Shown one piece after another: positions 49,754 to 58,059 of a stretch of DNA of 64,000 bases. Every line of letters starts with the position of its first letter. The first letter of the stretch is position 1. The DNA is from Streptomyces sp. B21-105 (lineage in GTDB: Bacteria > Actinomycetota > Actinomycetes > Streptomycetales > Streptomycetaceae): positions 7,440,001 to 7,504,000 of the forward strand of contig NZ_JARUMJ010000001.1 of assembly GCF_036898465.1 (NCBI RefSeq), written 5' to 3'. The translations under genes and the position numbers were made by a program. The notes beneath the pieces are model-generated. The model saw nothing but the letters and a program-made list of their open reading frames with translations, made no database searches and had not been told where the DNA came from.

Positions 49754-51109
49754 GCTCATGGGCCAGGGCGATTGCAAAGTCCGTTGATCGTGTGTTGGCG
49801 CAGGTCAGTTGAGTCCGAGGAGTGCCAGTGGCCGCTCGTAGGGGCGGAGGGCTGTCGTGCGGAGTCCGGCGGCGATGTTGGTGTGGCCGGCGTTGCGGAG
49901 CTGGTTGATGGCGAAACTGCGCAGGGTGGCCATGTTCTCCGGGCCGTGCCCGGTGCGGATCTTCGAGGCGTCCTCGCGAAAGGCGGTGTCCCGGACGAAG
50001 TGGAGCCTGTTCTCGATCACCCAGTGCGCCCTCAGGATCTTCGCGATGCGTTCCGGGGATGCCTGGCGGCTGGTCAGGTCGGTGATGACGTAGACGGTCT
50101 CGCGGCTCTGCTTACCGGTCTTGGCGTCGGTGCGGTGGCGTACGACCTTGGCGACCTGGGCGGCGTGGGGGAAGTCGACGCCGAGGTCGGTGACGGTCAG
50201 GGCCTGCACGACCCGGGTTTCCTTGCGGCCGTGGCCGGTGGTTCGGTCGTAGAACTTCGCCGTCGCCTCGCCCCAGGGCAGCGTTCGCAACTGCTCGTAG
50301 AGGTTCTTCTGGTTCCGCTTCACCGTGAAGACGTAGTGCGCTTTCTTCGCCTCGACGAGGAAGCGGGCGTGGTCGCGCTGGGTGTGGAGAGCATCGCCGG
50401 TCACGGTGACTCCTTGCAGGTCATAGGGGTCCAGGAGAGCGGCGAAGCACGTGATCTCGTTCGTCTTCTCCGGGACTCGGAGCTGGGTGACGGTCATTCC
50501 GGTGCCGGTCATCGCGGCCAGCAGGTGGGCGGCCTGGGTGGCGCCGAGGCGCGAGCCGCGGGCGCTCTTGCCGTCCACGGCGAGGGTGTCCGCGCCGGCC
50601 GGGTCGTGGCCGAGGAGGTCGGCCAGACCGCCGGGGCAGGTGTCCTTGATGACCCGGCGGATCGTCGCGCCACTGGGTGGGACCCGGACGGCCAGAGCGG
50701 TCGCGGTGCGGGCGCCGAGCCGGGCCAGAACGTCCTGCGGGGCGTCGGTGGCCCACTCATCGATCGCCGCGAAGCTACTCGCCCCGGTCACCACAGCGGA
50801 GCAGACGATCAGCAGTACTGCCACGAAGGGGTGACGCTTCCCGCGCCGGCACCGCGGATCGGCCAGCGTGGCCAGCCGCTCGGCCAGCGGACCCGTCGCA
50901 CAGTGCTGACGGGTGGGCGACTTGACCAGACAGACGGTGGCAGACTGACGGCACATCGAAGCTCCGTTGGGCGCAGGCGACTTGGCAAGGTCACCTCCGC
51001 AACGGAGCTTCGTTGCGTCCGGTCGCGCACCCTCCCGGCATCGTCACACCGCCGTGACCTGCACACTCACGAGATCACCGCGACTTTGCAATCGCCCTGG
51101 CTCATGGGC
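49754..51109 (-). mobile_element. ISAs1-family insertion sequence with 10-bp target duplication
   Basis: The element spans 49764-51099 (1336 bp). Its ends are perfect inverted repeats of CAGGGCGATTGCAAAGTC (49764-49781 and 51082-51099). It is flanked by direct repeats GCTCATGGGC at 49754-49763 and 51100-51109. Removing the element and one repeat restores ATGCTCATGGGCGACTTC, encoding MLMGDF of the interrupted enzyme. Ends starting CAG and duplications of 8-10 bases fit the ISAs1 family. One base of pairing ambiguity on each side would give a 19-base repeat and 8-base duplication. The transposase looks intact, so the insertion is complete and probably recent relative to the decay of its host gene. 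Confidence 0.93.
49805..50956 (-). CDS. ISAs1-family transposase
   Basis: DDE transposase of 383 residues, full length for the family. N-terminal H-repeat-like region LADPRCRRGKRHPFVAVLLIVCSAVVTGASSFAAIDEWA; first Asp in LAVDGKSARGS, second in VTGDALHTQRD, Glu in HWVIENRLHFVRDTAFREDASKIRTGHGPENMATLRSFAINQL. The only gene of the element; ends 41 bases from the left terminal repeat. Confidence 0.95.
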   Translation of the reverse strand: MCRQSATVCLVKSPTRQHCATGPLAERLATLADPRCRRGKRHPFVAVLLIVCSAVVTGASSFAAIDEWATDAPQDVLARLGARTATALAVRVPPSGATIRRVIKDTCPGGLADLLGHDPAGADTLAVDGKSARGSRLGATQAAHLLAAMTGTGMTVTQLRVPEKTNEITCFAALLDPYDLQGVTVTGDALHTQRDHARFLVEAKKAHYVFTVKRNQKNLYEQLRTLPWGEATAKFYDRTTGHGRKETRVVQALTVTDLGVDFPHAAQVAKVVRHRTDAKTGKQSRETVYVITDLTSRQASPERIAKILRAHWVIENRLHFVRDTAFREDASKIRTGHGPENMATLRSFAINQLRNAGHTNIAAGLRTTALRPYERPLALLGLN

Positions 51110-51632
51110 GACTTCCTGACCCTCGTCCAGGACGACCTGCCCGTGTAGGTCGTCCTGTTCAACAACTCCTCACTCGACATGGTGGAGTTGGAGATGTTGG
51201 TCGCCGGTCTGCCGTCGTACGGCACCACGAACAAGAATCCCGACTTCGCGGCCGTGGCACGTGCCTGAGGGGCTCACGGCGTGCGGGTCGAGAAGCCCAA
51301 AAAGCTGGCCGTGGCCCTGCGGGACGCCTTCCGGTATAATGCTCCGGCCCTCGTCGACGTCGTCACCGATCCCAACGCCCTGTCCATCCCGCCGAAGATC
51401 AGCGCCGACATGGTGAGCGGGTTCGCCCTGTCCGCCTCGGAGATCGTTCTCGACGGTGGAGCGGGCCGGATGCTGCAGATGGCCCGCTCCGACCTGCGCA
51501 ACGTGCCGCGCCTCTGACGACGCAGCCCGGCCGGCGGCGCAGCGCGGGCGGGCGGGCTACCCGTACGATGCGTGGTCGGCCATGCGGACCGTCGGCCCGG
51601 TGAGCCGTCGCGTGGTCGCGGCACCGGCGGGG

Positions 51633-53105
51633 TCAGTCGGCTGCCGGAACCCATCGGCGTTCGCCTTCGGCCGAGCCGTACCAGTAGCGGGGCTGCCCCT
51701 TGATGCCGCTCGTGCGGAACGGGCTGCCGTGGTCGTCGACGCGCACTGTGCCGGAACGGCCCTGAGAAGACCAGTCCAGCTCGACATACCAGTTGCAGTC
51801 GCAGTTCTCGGTCCGCGCCGTGACGAGCAGCACCTCCGGATCCTCGCTCGATACACGGTAGGGAAGGCTCACCGCGGGGATCGGCGTACCGGCGTCGTTG
51901 CCGGCGACAGAGTGCGCCACGGGACGATCCTTGTCCAGGTCGACCGCGAAGTAACGCTTGCTGAGCGAGCCGCCGCAACCCTGGTCCATGGCGTACACCG
52001 TGCCCGGCTCCGGTGCGGCACGGCCGACGACCCGTACGCGCAGCGCCGTCAGCACGACAGCCGTTGAGCTGCGGCCCTGCACCGAGATTTCGACGTTGGT
52101 CTCCCGCCCGTGCACAGCGCCCTGCGCCGTTGCCCAGGGGCCGGCGTCCTGTTCCGCCGGGGGCGGGGGAACCAGCGCGGGTGGTTTGTCGATGACGTAG
52201 TCATGACTGCAACCGAGCGCCCAGACCTGGGAGTCGGCGGTCCAGGCGAGTGGCACACCGCTGTCCGCGGCCGTGTTCTCGCCGCCGATGGGAGCGGCGC
52301 CCTGTGAGGGAGAGGCGCTGCCCGACGCGGAGACGGGCGAAGTCGTGCTGGGCCTGGGCGACACGGAGGAGGTGGAGGTGGAGGTGGAGGAACGGTCTGG
52401 AACGGCTGTCCCAGTCGGCGTGACGGAGACCGGCGCGGGCGAGCGGGCCGCGTCGACGGGAGCCGGTCGGTGGCCGCCGCCGGGCAGCGCGGAGAGCGTG
52501 CCCAGGGTGGCGAGGAGCGCGCAGGCGACGCCGACGAGGACCGTGGTGCGCCGGCTGCGGTACCAAGGGCGGGGAAGCGCCTGCTGGTCGTGTTGCGCAC
52601 TCTGTTTCTGGATCTGCACCACTGGCGAAACCGGGGTAGACGGTTGCAAGCAGGTTTCCGCGCTCCCTGCTGTGACCGCTGCTTCCCAGTTTTCCGGCGC
52701 TGTGCCTGTGCTGGGGGTTTCGGTTCTTTCCCGGGTCGTGCGGCGTGTTCGGGTTGCCTCTGTTACCTCGTCGCCTGCCTGGGAGTTTGGGGTTTCCGGA
52801 GGCTCAGGGGTTTCCCTTGTGTCTGCCGCGGTGCCCCGGGGCCGTTGTCTGGCCGCTACCGCTCGCAGCCACCGTCGGTGCAGCTCGAGTCGTTCCTCCG
52901 GCGTTGCTCCGCAGAACTCCGCAAGCCGCTCGACGGGGGCGAAATCCTGTGGAACCGCTTCCCCCGCGCAGTAGCGGTGCAGAGTCGAGGTGTTCATGCC
53001 CAGCCTGCGGGCGAGAGAGCCGTAGCTGCGCTCCGTACGCCCCTTCAGCTCGGTCAGGAGCGCCGCGAACTCGGTCACTTCGCCTGCACTGTCGTCGGTC
53101 GACAC
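51633..53105 (-). CDS. XRE-type helix-turn-helix, single-pass membrane regulator
   Basis: 490 residues with DNA-binding inside and a sensor outside. The N-terminal helix-turn-helix is FAALLTELKGRTERSYGSLARRLGMNTSTLHRYCAGEAVPQDFAPVERLAEFCGATPEERLELHRRW (about 12-85). A Thr/Glu/Pro-rich linker leads to one membrane segment (TTVLVGVACALLATLGTLSAL, about 187-207), a long Ser/Thr/Pro tract, and an extracytoplasmic domain (about 300-490) with paired cysteines (WALGCSHDY, DQGCGGSL, ENCDCNWYVELDW). GTG 53105 follows GGGGGAAC. It is divergent from a secreted protein. Such proteins may signal across the membrane; the ligand is unknown. Confidence 0.82.
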   Translation of the reverse strand: MSTDDSAGEVTEFAALLTELKGRTERSYGSLARRLGMNTSTLHRYCAGEAVPQDFAPVERLAEFCGATPEERLELHRRWLRAVAARQRPRGTAADTRETPEPPETPNSQAGDEVTEATRTRRTTRERTETPSTGTAPENWEAAVTAGSAETCLQPSTPVSPVVQIQKQSAQHDQQALPRPWYRSRRTTVLVGVACALLATLGTLSALPGGGHRPAPVDAARSPAPVSVTPTGTAVPDRSSTSTSTSSVSPRPSTTSPVSASGSASPSQGAAPIGGENTAADSGVPLAWTADSQVWALGCSHDYVIDKPPALVPPPPAEQDAGPWATAQGAVHGRETNVEISVQGRSSTAVVLTALRVRVVGRAAPEPGTVYAMDQGCGGSLSKRYFAVDLDKDRPVAHSVAGNDAGTPIPAVSLPYRVSSEDPEVLLVTARTENCDCNWYVELDWSSQGRSGTVRVDDHGSPFRTSGIKGQPRYWYGSAEGERRWVPAAD

Positions 53106-53422
53106 CGTTCCCCCGTGCTCGTCCCGCCCGGGCGGTCATCCCAGGCACCCGTATACCTGCACGTCAGAAGCGCTGGGATGGTTCCACGGCGGCCGATCGG
53201 GCGAAGACCGTTGCAGTCGGCCCTGGAGACGGCCGATGCTCTGGGTGTCGCACCGACCAGAGCCGAACCGACCGATCGGCCTCGCAGCGACACCCCACGC
53301 CCGCGCTTTCACCGACCGACGCATTCATTGATTCCCGTACTCGCCCATACGTGTACCCGCCGATCTCGCACTCGTTGAGTCACGGCACTTATTGGTCCAG
53401 ATCTCACCCACGGGGGACATCC
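53106..53422. other. Divergent promoter region
   Basis: 317 bases between the membrane XRE regulator and the first secreted protein. No gene or hairpin stands out. An imperfect CCGACCGATCGGC dyad lies near 53269-53281. Confidence 0.45.
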
Positions 53423-54055
53423 ATGGTCAAGCACACCCGAGCGCGCATGCTCACCGGACTCGCCGCACTATCCGCCGCCGGCCTTGTGTTCGGCGCCGTG
53501 TTCGCCGCGCCGGCGGGCGCAGCCGCACCGAAGCCGCCCGGCTTCCTCTCGGCGGCGGACCTTCCTCCGCACCCCAGTTCGACGTGGACGTCGGGCAGGA
53601 TCACCGCCGGCGTATCGCCCGAGGGCGAGCTGGACCGCTGCCTCGGCGCGGCGCTGGGCGACGGCCGGAACTCCTGGTACCGGGACTTCCGGACCGACCT
53701 CGACGCGAGTGCCCGTCAGGTCAGCGTCAAGCACGCGACCGTCAGCGCGGCGAAGGGTCGGTACGCGCGAATCAACAAGGACATCAAGTCCTGCCCCGTG
53801 CGTATCGAGCGGGCCGACCCGGAGGTCGAGGCCGCCCTCAAGGACTACGGGAAGCTAGACGTCGAGGAGGGCGCTCACGTCTACGGCCTGCACACCGCGA
53901 CGTCCTGGGGCGCGACCGACATCCGCCTTCTCTCCGTGGGCCGGGACGGCACCACGGTCACGGTCGTGGACTGGGGCCAGATGGGCGACTTCGACGACGC
54001 CCCGGTGAAGGCCTTCAAGAAGACGACCGTCACAGCCGTCAACAAGCTCCACTGA
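53423..54055 (+). CDS. Small secreted protein, unknown family
   Basis: 210 residues. Signal peptide HTRARMLTGLAALSAAGLVFGAVFAAPAGAAAP. The mature part (FLSAADLPPHPSSTWTSGRITAGVSPEGELDRCLGAALG...) has two cysteines (LDRCLG, KSCPVRIE) that could form a disulfide, and an alternating beta/alpha pattern ending TDIRLLSVGRDGTTVTVVDWGQMGDFDDAPVKAFKKTTVTAVNKLH. The layout is like secreted sensor-domain (PknH-like) proteins of actinobacteria, but this is only resemblance. GGGGGA precedes ATG 53423. Probably controlled by the divergent XRE-type gene. Confidence 0.75.
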   Translation: MVKHTRARMLTGLAALSAAGLVFGAVFAAPAGAAAPKPPGFLSAADLPPHPSSTWTSGRITAGVSPEGELDRCLGAALGDGRNSWYRDFRTDLDASARQVSVKHATVSAAKGRYARINKDIKSCPVRIERADPEVEAALKDYGKLDVEEGAHVYGLHTATSWGATDIRLLSVGRDGTTVTVVDWGQMGDFDDAPVKAFKKTTVTAVNKLH

Positions 54056-54195
54056 CGGCACGCACCGCACGGCTCGTACATCCGGCACGGCTCGCCCAGG
54101 TCGCACGCCGGGACGGCCCGTCCGACGGGGGCGGAGCGCCGCCCGGCCGTCGGACCACATGGCCGTCGACGCCGTGGCAGACCACTGAGAACGCC

Positions 54196-54243
54196 GGGGC
54201 CGCCGCCGCTCCCGCCACGGGGGTCGGGAGCGGCGGCGGCCCC
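54196..54243 (+). terminator. 18-bp perfect hairpin terminator
   Basis: GGGGCCGCCGCCGCTCCC (54196-54213) pairs completely with 54226-54243 across a 12-base loop, 140 bases after the first secreted protein gene. Confidence 0.85.
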
Positions 54244-54360
54244 GCGCAACACCCGTCCAACGGGCGCACCACACCGAATCACCGCAACCACAGAACCACT
54301 GCACGGCAAGCACCGACCCAGAACCGCCGAACCGGACGGACCATCCGGTCTGCACACACA

Positions 54361-54386
54361 AGACATACAAGACATACAAGACAAAC
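54361..54386 (+). repeat. AGACATACA tandem repeat in the leader of the second secreted protein
   Basis: Two perfect AGACATACA copies and a partial AGACAAAC lie just upstream of the ribosome site (GGGGAACG). The A-rich tract stands out against the GC-rich surroundings and is probably the 5' untranslated region. Confidence 0.65.
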
Positions 54387-54399
54387 GGGGAACGCGAAC

Positions 54400-54921
54400 A
54401 TGAGCACCGAGACCGACAAGACCGTTCAGACCGTCGAGGCCACCGCGGGGGTCAAGAGCTCGACCCGGCTGCGCACCACCCGCCGGACGGCCGTTGCCGC
54501 CGGGCTTGCCCTGGTTCTCGGGCTCGGGGCGACGGCACAGGCGTCCGCCGGCGGCTCGCGCAGCGTCAGCGGGAAGCCGTCCGACAACGTCACTCGTATC
54601 GCGAACTTCTACGGCGCCTACATCGACGCGGTCATCGACGAGGACGGCAAGCTCGCGGACGATCTCCGCAAGCACTACCTCACCTCCGCATTCCAGAAGG
54701 AGCTGCAGGCCTGGGAGGACAAGAACCACGCCAACGGCGTCCTTCAGGCGCAGAACGTCCCGCTCGCGTGGAACGTGACCGACAACGGTACGGCGAACTA
54801 CACGGAGGCCGTCGTCACGCTCACCTGGGGCGGCGACCACACCACCCAGCTCATCGTCGACATGAGCCGGGAGAGCCACAAGATCTTCCACATCGGCACG
54901 AGGGGGGCTGAGGTCGGCTAG
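54400..54921 (+). CDS. Small secreted protein, NTF2-like size, unknown family
   Basis: 173 residues. A cytosolic head of about 27 residues (STETDKTVQTVEATAGVKSSTRLRTTR) precedes a hydrophobic signal segment (TAVAAGLALVLGLGATAQASAGG), and the mature part of about 120 residues (NVTRIANFYGAYIDAVIDEDGKLADDLRKHYLTSAFQKELQAWEDKNHANGVL...VTLTWGGDHTTQLIVDMSRESHKIFHIG) has an alpha-then-beta layout of cone-fold type. No catalytic motif. ATG 54400 has GGGG upstream. A strong terminator separates it from the first secreted protein, so it has its own promoter. Confidence 0.72.
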   Translation: MSTETDKTVQTVEATAGVKSSTRLRTTRRTAVAAGLALVLGLGATAQASAGGSRSVSGKPSDNVTRIANFYGAYIDAVIDEDGKLADDLRKHYLTSAFQKELQAWEDKNHANGVLQAQNVPLAWNVTDNGTANYTEAVVTLTWGGDHTTQLIVDMSRESHKIFHIGTRGAEVG

Positions 54922-55824
54922 GAACCGGCCTACCGCGACCCACCGGGCCCACCGTGGCCACCGCAACGTACCGGGTCCCGCCACTCCACGGAATCACCGG
55001 GACCCGTTGGGTTCAGGCCAACCTCGCGTCCGGTCCCAACCGTCACTGCCCTTCCCCGACTACGGCCAGGTCGGCAGAGGTGTGTAAGCCTGCGTGCCGA
55101 GGGCCGGCGGTCAGCTGCCCTCCGAGGTGTGTAGGACCGATGGAGGGGAGGGCGGTCGGCGGGCGGTCGTACGGACGATTGGATGGGCCGGCGGAAGCCG
55201 GTCGTGCGGGTGCGCTCCCTCAAGGGAAACGCACCCGCACTGTTGTTCCGCGTTACCGTGCCGGAGCTCGCAGCCGTCCGTCTCCCGTTCCCGGGGCGGC
55301 GAGCACGGTGAACCGGTAGCGCACACATGCCCAAAACCTCGGTCTCACCAACCGCAACAGGCACGTCGACCAGGGCCTTTGGCTTACGACACCGCTCTCG
55401 AACGATGTTTCCCACCGATTGCCGTTGAGACCCGGTGTCGCAGCGTGACCGGCCGTGACGCTCGGATGACGCATGTTCGGCCGGTGCGTGCCGGCCTGTC
55501 GACGGCCGCTGTTCCAAGGGGTCGGCGCGGCGTGACCTGGGGCCGTGCCATGCGCTCGGTTGCGACTTCTCGCAAACGCAGGGCCTCGAGCCGCCGCTCC
55601 CGGAGAGGGGCTGCGTGTCGGAAGGTGTCCCGCGACTCGGGCCGCTGCGTCGGAACGGCCGCGGTGCTCGACATCTCGCCGGAACTCCCGTTCCGCCGCC
55701 CGAACATGGCCGAACACCTGGTCGTTGACAATTCGACATGACTGGCCGGGTGGCGATCGGGCATGGATCCCCGTGAACGTGTTCGAGCAGGAGGGGAACC
55801 GACATCGACACGCGGGCGGGGGCC
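54922..55824. other. Gene-free stretch of about 900 bases
   Basis: Frames on both strands overlap and none has a good start or a recognisable product. A strong AGGAGGGG at 55789-55796 is followed, at normal distance, by ATC rather than ATG; it may belong to the next gene's leader. No RNA gene or mobile element is seen. Confidence 0.45.
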
Positions 55825-56358
55825 ATGGAAAGGCAGGCACGGGGAAGCGGTCCGGCAACGATCGCGGGCACCTCGACGACGAGAAGTACGGGAGGAGCGA
55901 GTGGGACGGGGGAGGCGGTGGACGCCGGGGAAGCCGGCCAGGATCCTGCTGTGACCGCGGCGGAACAGAGCAGGGCCTCGCAGCTCAGGCGCCGACTCGG
56001 ACGGGCCGACCTGCGGGCGGTGCCCGAGGCGCGCCGGGCGGTGCGGGAGCTGCTGCGGGGCTGGGGGAAACCCGGCCGTTCCGAGACCGCGGAACTGCTC
56101 ACCAGCGAACTCGTCACCAATGCGCTCGTGCATACCGACGAAGACGCGCTCCTGACGGCCACCGTGTCGCCGTCCGGACTGCGCGTGGAGGTCCGGGACG
56201 GTGCGGCCGGCAGGCCCCGTCCGGGAGCGCCGACGCCCGACGAGGGAACGCACGGGCGTGGACTGATCCTGGTGGAGTCTCTCGCGGACACCTGGGGAGT
56301 CCGGGCGCTGGGCGGCGGGAAGGTCGTCTGGTTCGAGCTGGCAGCCGGAGCCGCCTGA
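55825..56358 (+). CDS. Anti-sigma-type serine kinase/ATPase (HATPase_c_2)
   Basis: Small ATP-binding protein of the RsbW/SpoIIAB-like group, up to 177 residues. The ATPase domain begins at LRRRLGRADLRAVPEARRAVRELLRGW; the N-box is SELVTNALVHT, followed by GLRVEVRDGAAGRP (G1-like) and THGRGLILVESLADTWGVRALGGGKVVWFEL. The N-terminal 45 residues are low complexity. ATG 55825 is the first start after the strong ribosome site at 55789, but GTG 55951 (AGGA seven bases upstream) would give a 135-residue protein closer to the family core. Target sigma or anti-anti-sigma factor unknown. Confidence 0.82.
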   Translation: MERQARGSGPATIAGTSTTRSTGGASGTGEAVDAGEAGQDPAVTAAEQSRASQLRRRLGRADLRAVPEARRAVRELLRGWGKPGRSETAELLTSELVTNALVHTDEDALLTATVSPSGLRVEVRDGAAGRPRPGAPTPDEGTHGRGLILVESLADTWGVRALGGGKVVWFELAAGAA

Positions 56359-56387
56359 AACGTCGAACCCGGCAAGCGAACGGGCGC

Positions 56388-56520
56388 CGAAACAGAGGAA
56401 GCGGCGGAAACAGCGGTCGGGCGGGAACGGCGGAAAAACGCCGGAAACGGCGGGATGAAACGCCGAAACGCCGAAACGCCGCAACAGCGGAAACGGCGGG
56501 ATCAGCGGAAACGGCGGTGG
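56388..56520. repeat. Degenerate 9-bp array (GCCGAAACG / GCGGAAACG)
   Basis: GCCGAAAC, GCGGAAAC and CCGGAAAC units recur about a dozen times between the ATPase gene stop and the terminator hairpin. The clearest run is CGCCGAAACGCCGAAACGCC at 56461. No supported frame uses it. Confidence 0.65.
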
Positions 56521-56587
56521 TCTCGGAGAAGGGGCCTGGGTCGAAAAGGCGTACCAGGGTCGACGGGGGTGTGGGGCCTTGTGTCAC

Positions 56588-56626
56588 GGGAAGGGGGCGC
56601 GACCGTTGCGGTCGCGCCCCCTTCCC
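56588..56626 (-). terminator. 18-bp perfect hairpin terminator with 3-base loop
   Basis: GGGAAGGGGGCGCGACCG pairs completely with 56609-56626 around TTG. It lies 19 bases beyond the DUF2637 gene stop and also ends transcripts from the left, so it is bidirectional. Confidence 0.88.
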
Positions 56627-56644
56627 GACATGCCTGGCTGGTCG

Positions 56645-57712
56645 TCAGCCGAACTGCTGCTCCAGGTCCTTGAGCTTGCGCTCCAGGGAGTCCAGGCGCG
56701 GCAGGGCCATGGTGTCGTCCTCGGCGGTGAGGTCGACGGTGGCCGACGCCTCAGAACCGTGGCGGACGGGCTGCAGGGAGGGCCGTGAGCGCACGGGCAG
56801 TTGCTCCGCCGAGTTCGCTATGGCAGGTTCCGCGGCGACCCGCTCGGCCGTGGCCCGTTCCAGAGCCGCCTGCGCCTCGACCTGACGGCCGCCGCCACCG
56901 CCGCCGCCGCGGCCGGGGAAGCGGCCGTGACCTCGGCTGATCGCCTTCAGCTGTGCCCGCTCGACCCGCTGCTGCTCACGGCGCCGCAGCTTGGTCTCCT
57001 CCTTGCGGGCCTTGTCCTCGCGCACCTCTTCGACGGCCTCGTCCAGGCTGCGCACACCCTCGAGGAGCATGAGCGACCAGGCCCTGTACGTCTCACGGGG
57101 CGCGCGCACCCAGCGCACGACGCGGATCTGCGGCAGCGGGCGGGGCACGAGACCCTGCTCGCGCAGCGCCGCTCGGCGGGTCTGCTTCAGCGCCCGGTCG
57201 AAGAGCACGGCTGCCGACAGCGACATGCCGGCGAAGAAGTGCGGGGCGCCCGCGTGGCCCAGGCCCCGGGGCGCGTGCACCCAGTTGAACCAGGCGGCGG
57301 CACCGGCGAACGTCCACACCAGTATCCGGGAGCCGAGCGCCGCGTCACCGTGGCTGGCCTCGCGCACCGCGAGCACGGAGCAGAACATGGCCGCGCCGTC
57401 CAGGCCGAACGGGACCAGGTACTCCCAGCCGCCGGAGAGGCCGAGGTTCTGCTCGCCGAAGCCGACCAGTCCGTGGAAGGAGAGCGCCGCGGCGACGGCC
57501 GCACAGCAGAACAGAAGGACGTAGGAGGCGGTGCCGTATATGGCTTCCTTGCGCCTGCGGCGCTCCTCGGTACGCTCCCACGAGTCGTCCGCGCTCGCGC
57601 TTGCCCCCGAGGAGCGCTTGCCGCGCGCGAGCACCGCAACCGCCGCCAGCATGCCCAGGAGCAGTACGGCGCCCGGAAGCAACCAGTTCAGCGATATGTC
57701 GGTCAGTCTCAT
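56645..57712 (-). CDS. DUF2637 membrane protein
   Basis: 355 residues with a short N-terminal anchor (ISLNWLLPGAVLLLGMLAAVAVL), then four segments of the DUF2637 domain (SYVLLFCCAAVAAALSFHGLVGFG, YLVPFGLDGAAMFCSVLAVREAS, RILVWTFAGAAAWFNWVHAPRG, HFFAGMSLSAAVLFDRAL), and a basic coiled-coil-prone cytoplasmic tail (EEVREDKARKEETKLRRREQQRVERAQLKAISRGHG) ending in SLERKLKDLEQQFG. DUF2637 proteins are common on actinobacterial plasmids and chromosomes (Spd-like); role unknown. ATG 57712 is chosen over a longer frame because the first membrane segment follows it directly. Confidence 0.85.
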   Translation of the reverse strand: MRLTDISLNWLLPGAVLLLGMLAAVAVLARGKRSSGASASADDSWERTEERRRRKEAIYGTASYVLLFCCAAVAAALSFHGLVGFGEQNLGLSGGWEYLVPFGLDGAAMFCSVLAVREASHGDAALGSRILVWTFAGAAAWFNWVHAPRGLGHAGAPHFFAGMSLSAAVLFDRALKQTRRAALREQGLVPRPLPQIRVVRWVRAPRETYRAWSLMLLEGVRSLDEAVEEVREDKARKEETKLRRREQQRVERAQLKAISRGHGRFPGRGGGGGGGRQVEAQAALERATAERVAAEPAIANSAEQLPVRSRPSLQPVRHGSEASATVDLTAEDDTMALPRLDSLERKLKDLEQQFG

Positions 57713-58059
57713 CTGGGGTCCCTTGCATTGGGATAGGGCGTAACGCCCGCCATAGTGGCCCAATCCCGCCGTCCCTCAGGGGGTTTCGGGGCAAGAGGCC
57801 GCCAAGGAGGTGCAAGGGGATGCCCAAGGCGACGTTCTGCTCGAACTGCCGCTTGAGGGGCGGGAGTTGAGTTCGAATAAGACTACCCGTACGGGTGGTT
57901 CAACGGAAAGTTCCCGTGACGAGTGAGAAAGTTGTGAATCGCGTGTAACCGTAGGGCGGTCTCGTCCAGGTGATCTTACGGGACGCCTCGTGGTGGCTGG
58001 TCCTCGGGGGAGTCGTCGGAGTCTCGGCGGAGGCGTGGTCCGGGGCGCCTGAGGGGTGC
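57713..58059. other. Intergenic region with ACCCGTACGGGT palindrome
   Basis: No gene is supported. The perfect 12-base palindrome ACCCGTACGGGT (57885-57896) lies 173-184 bases upstream of the DUF2637 start, in a locally AT-richer patch (GAATAAGACT), and is a candidate regulator site or part of the promoter. Confidence 0.5.
57885..57896. promoter_or_regulatory. Perfect palindrome ACCCGTACGGGT
   Basis: Twelve bases of perfect dyad symmetry upstream of the DUF2637 gene. Binding protein unknown. Confidence 0.4.

Larger units (their letters stand above)
48338..51517 (+). pseudogene. Decayed pyruvate-oxidase-like ThDP enzyme gene, interrupted by an IS
   Basis: The remnant matches pyruvate dehydrogenase (quinone)/PoxB-like proteins: NVAEQFMDILARARVRRLYGVVGDSLNPVVDAVRR at the start, [31 protein letters not shown], the ThDP region VFTVDTGMCNVWAAHYL and GSMANALPMAIGAQF...MSGDGGFSMLMG, then after the IS DFLTLVQDDLP, VVLFNNSSLDMVELEML and VDVVTDPNALSIPPKI. 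Lesions: frameshifts near 48526, 48797 and 48831; an insertion of about 95 bases at 49070-49165; frameshifts near 49230 and 49262; the IS at 49764; TAG after DDLPV (51147); and TGA in place of a conserved Cys codon after VARA (51268). Long inactive. Confidence 0.92.

Noticed and set aside
48338..51517. Active pyruvate oxidase gene with sequencing errors only
   Set aside because: Besides frameshifts there are two separate nonsense codons, a long insertion and a complete IS with target duplication, which sequencing error does not produce.
55253..55858. Minus-strand gene in the stretch before the anti-sigma-type ATPase
   Set aside because: The product is Pro/Arg/Ser-rich with no recognisable motif or ribosome site and overlaps other equally open frames.
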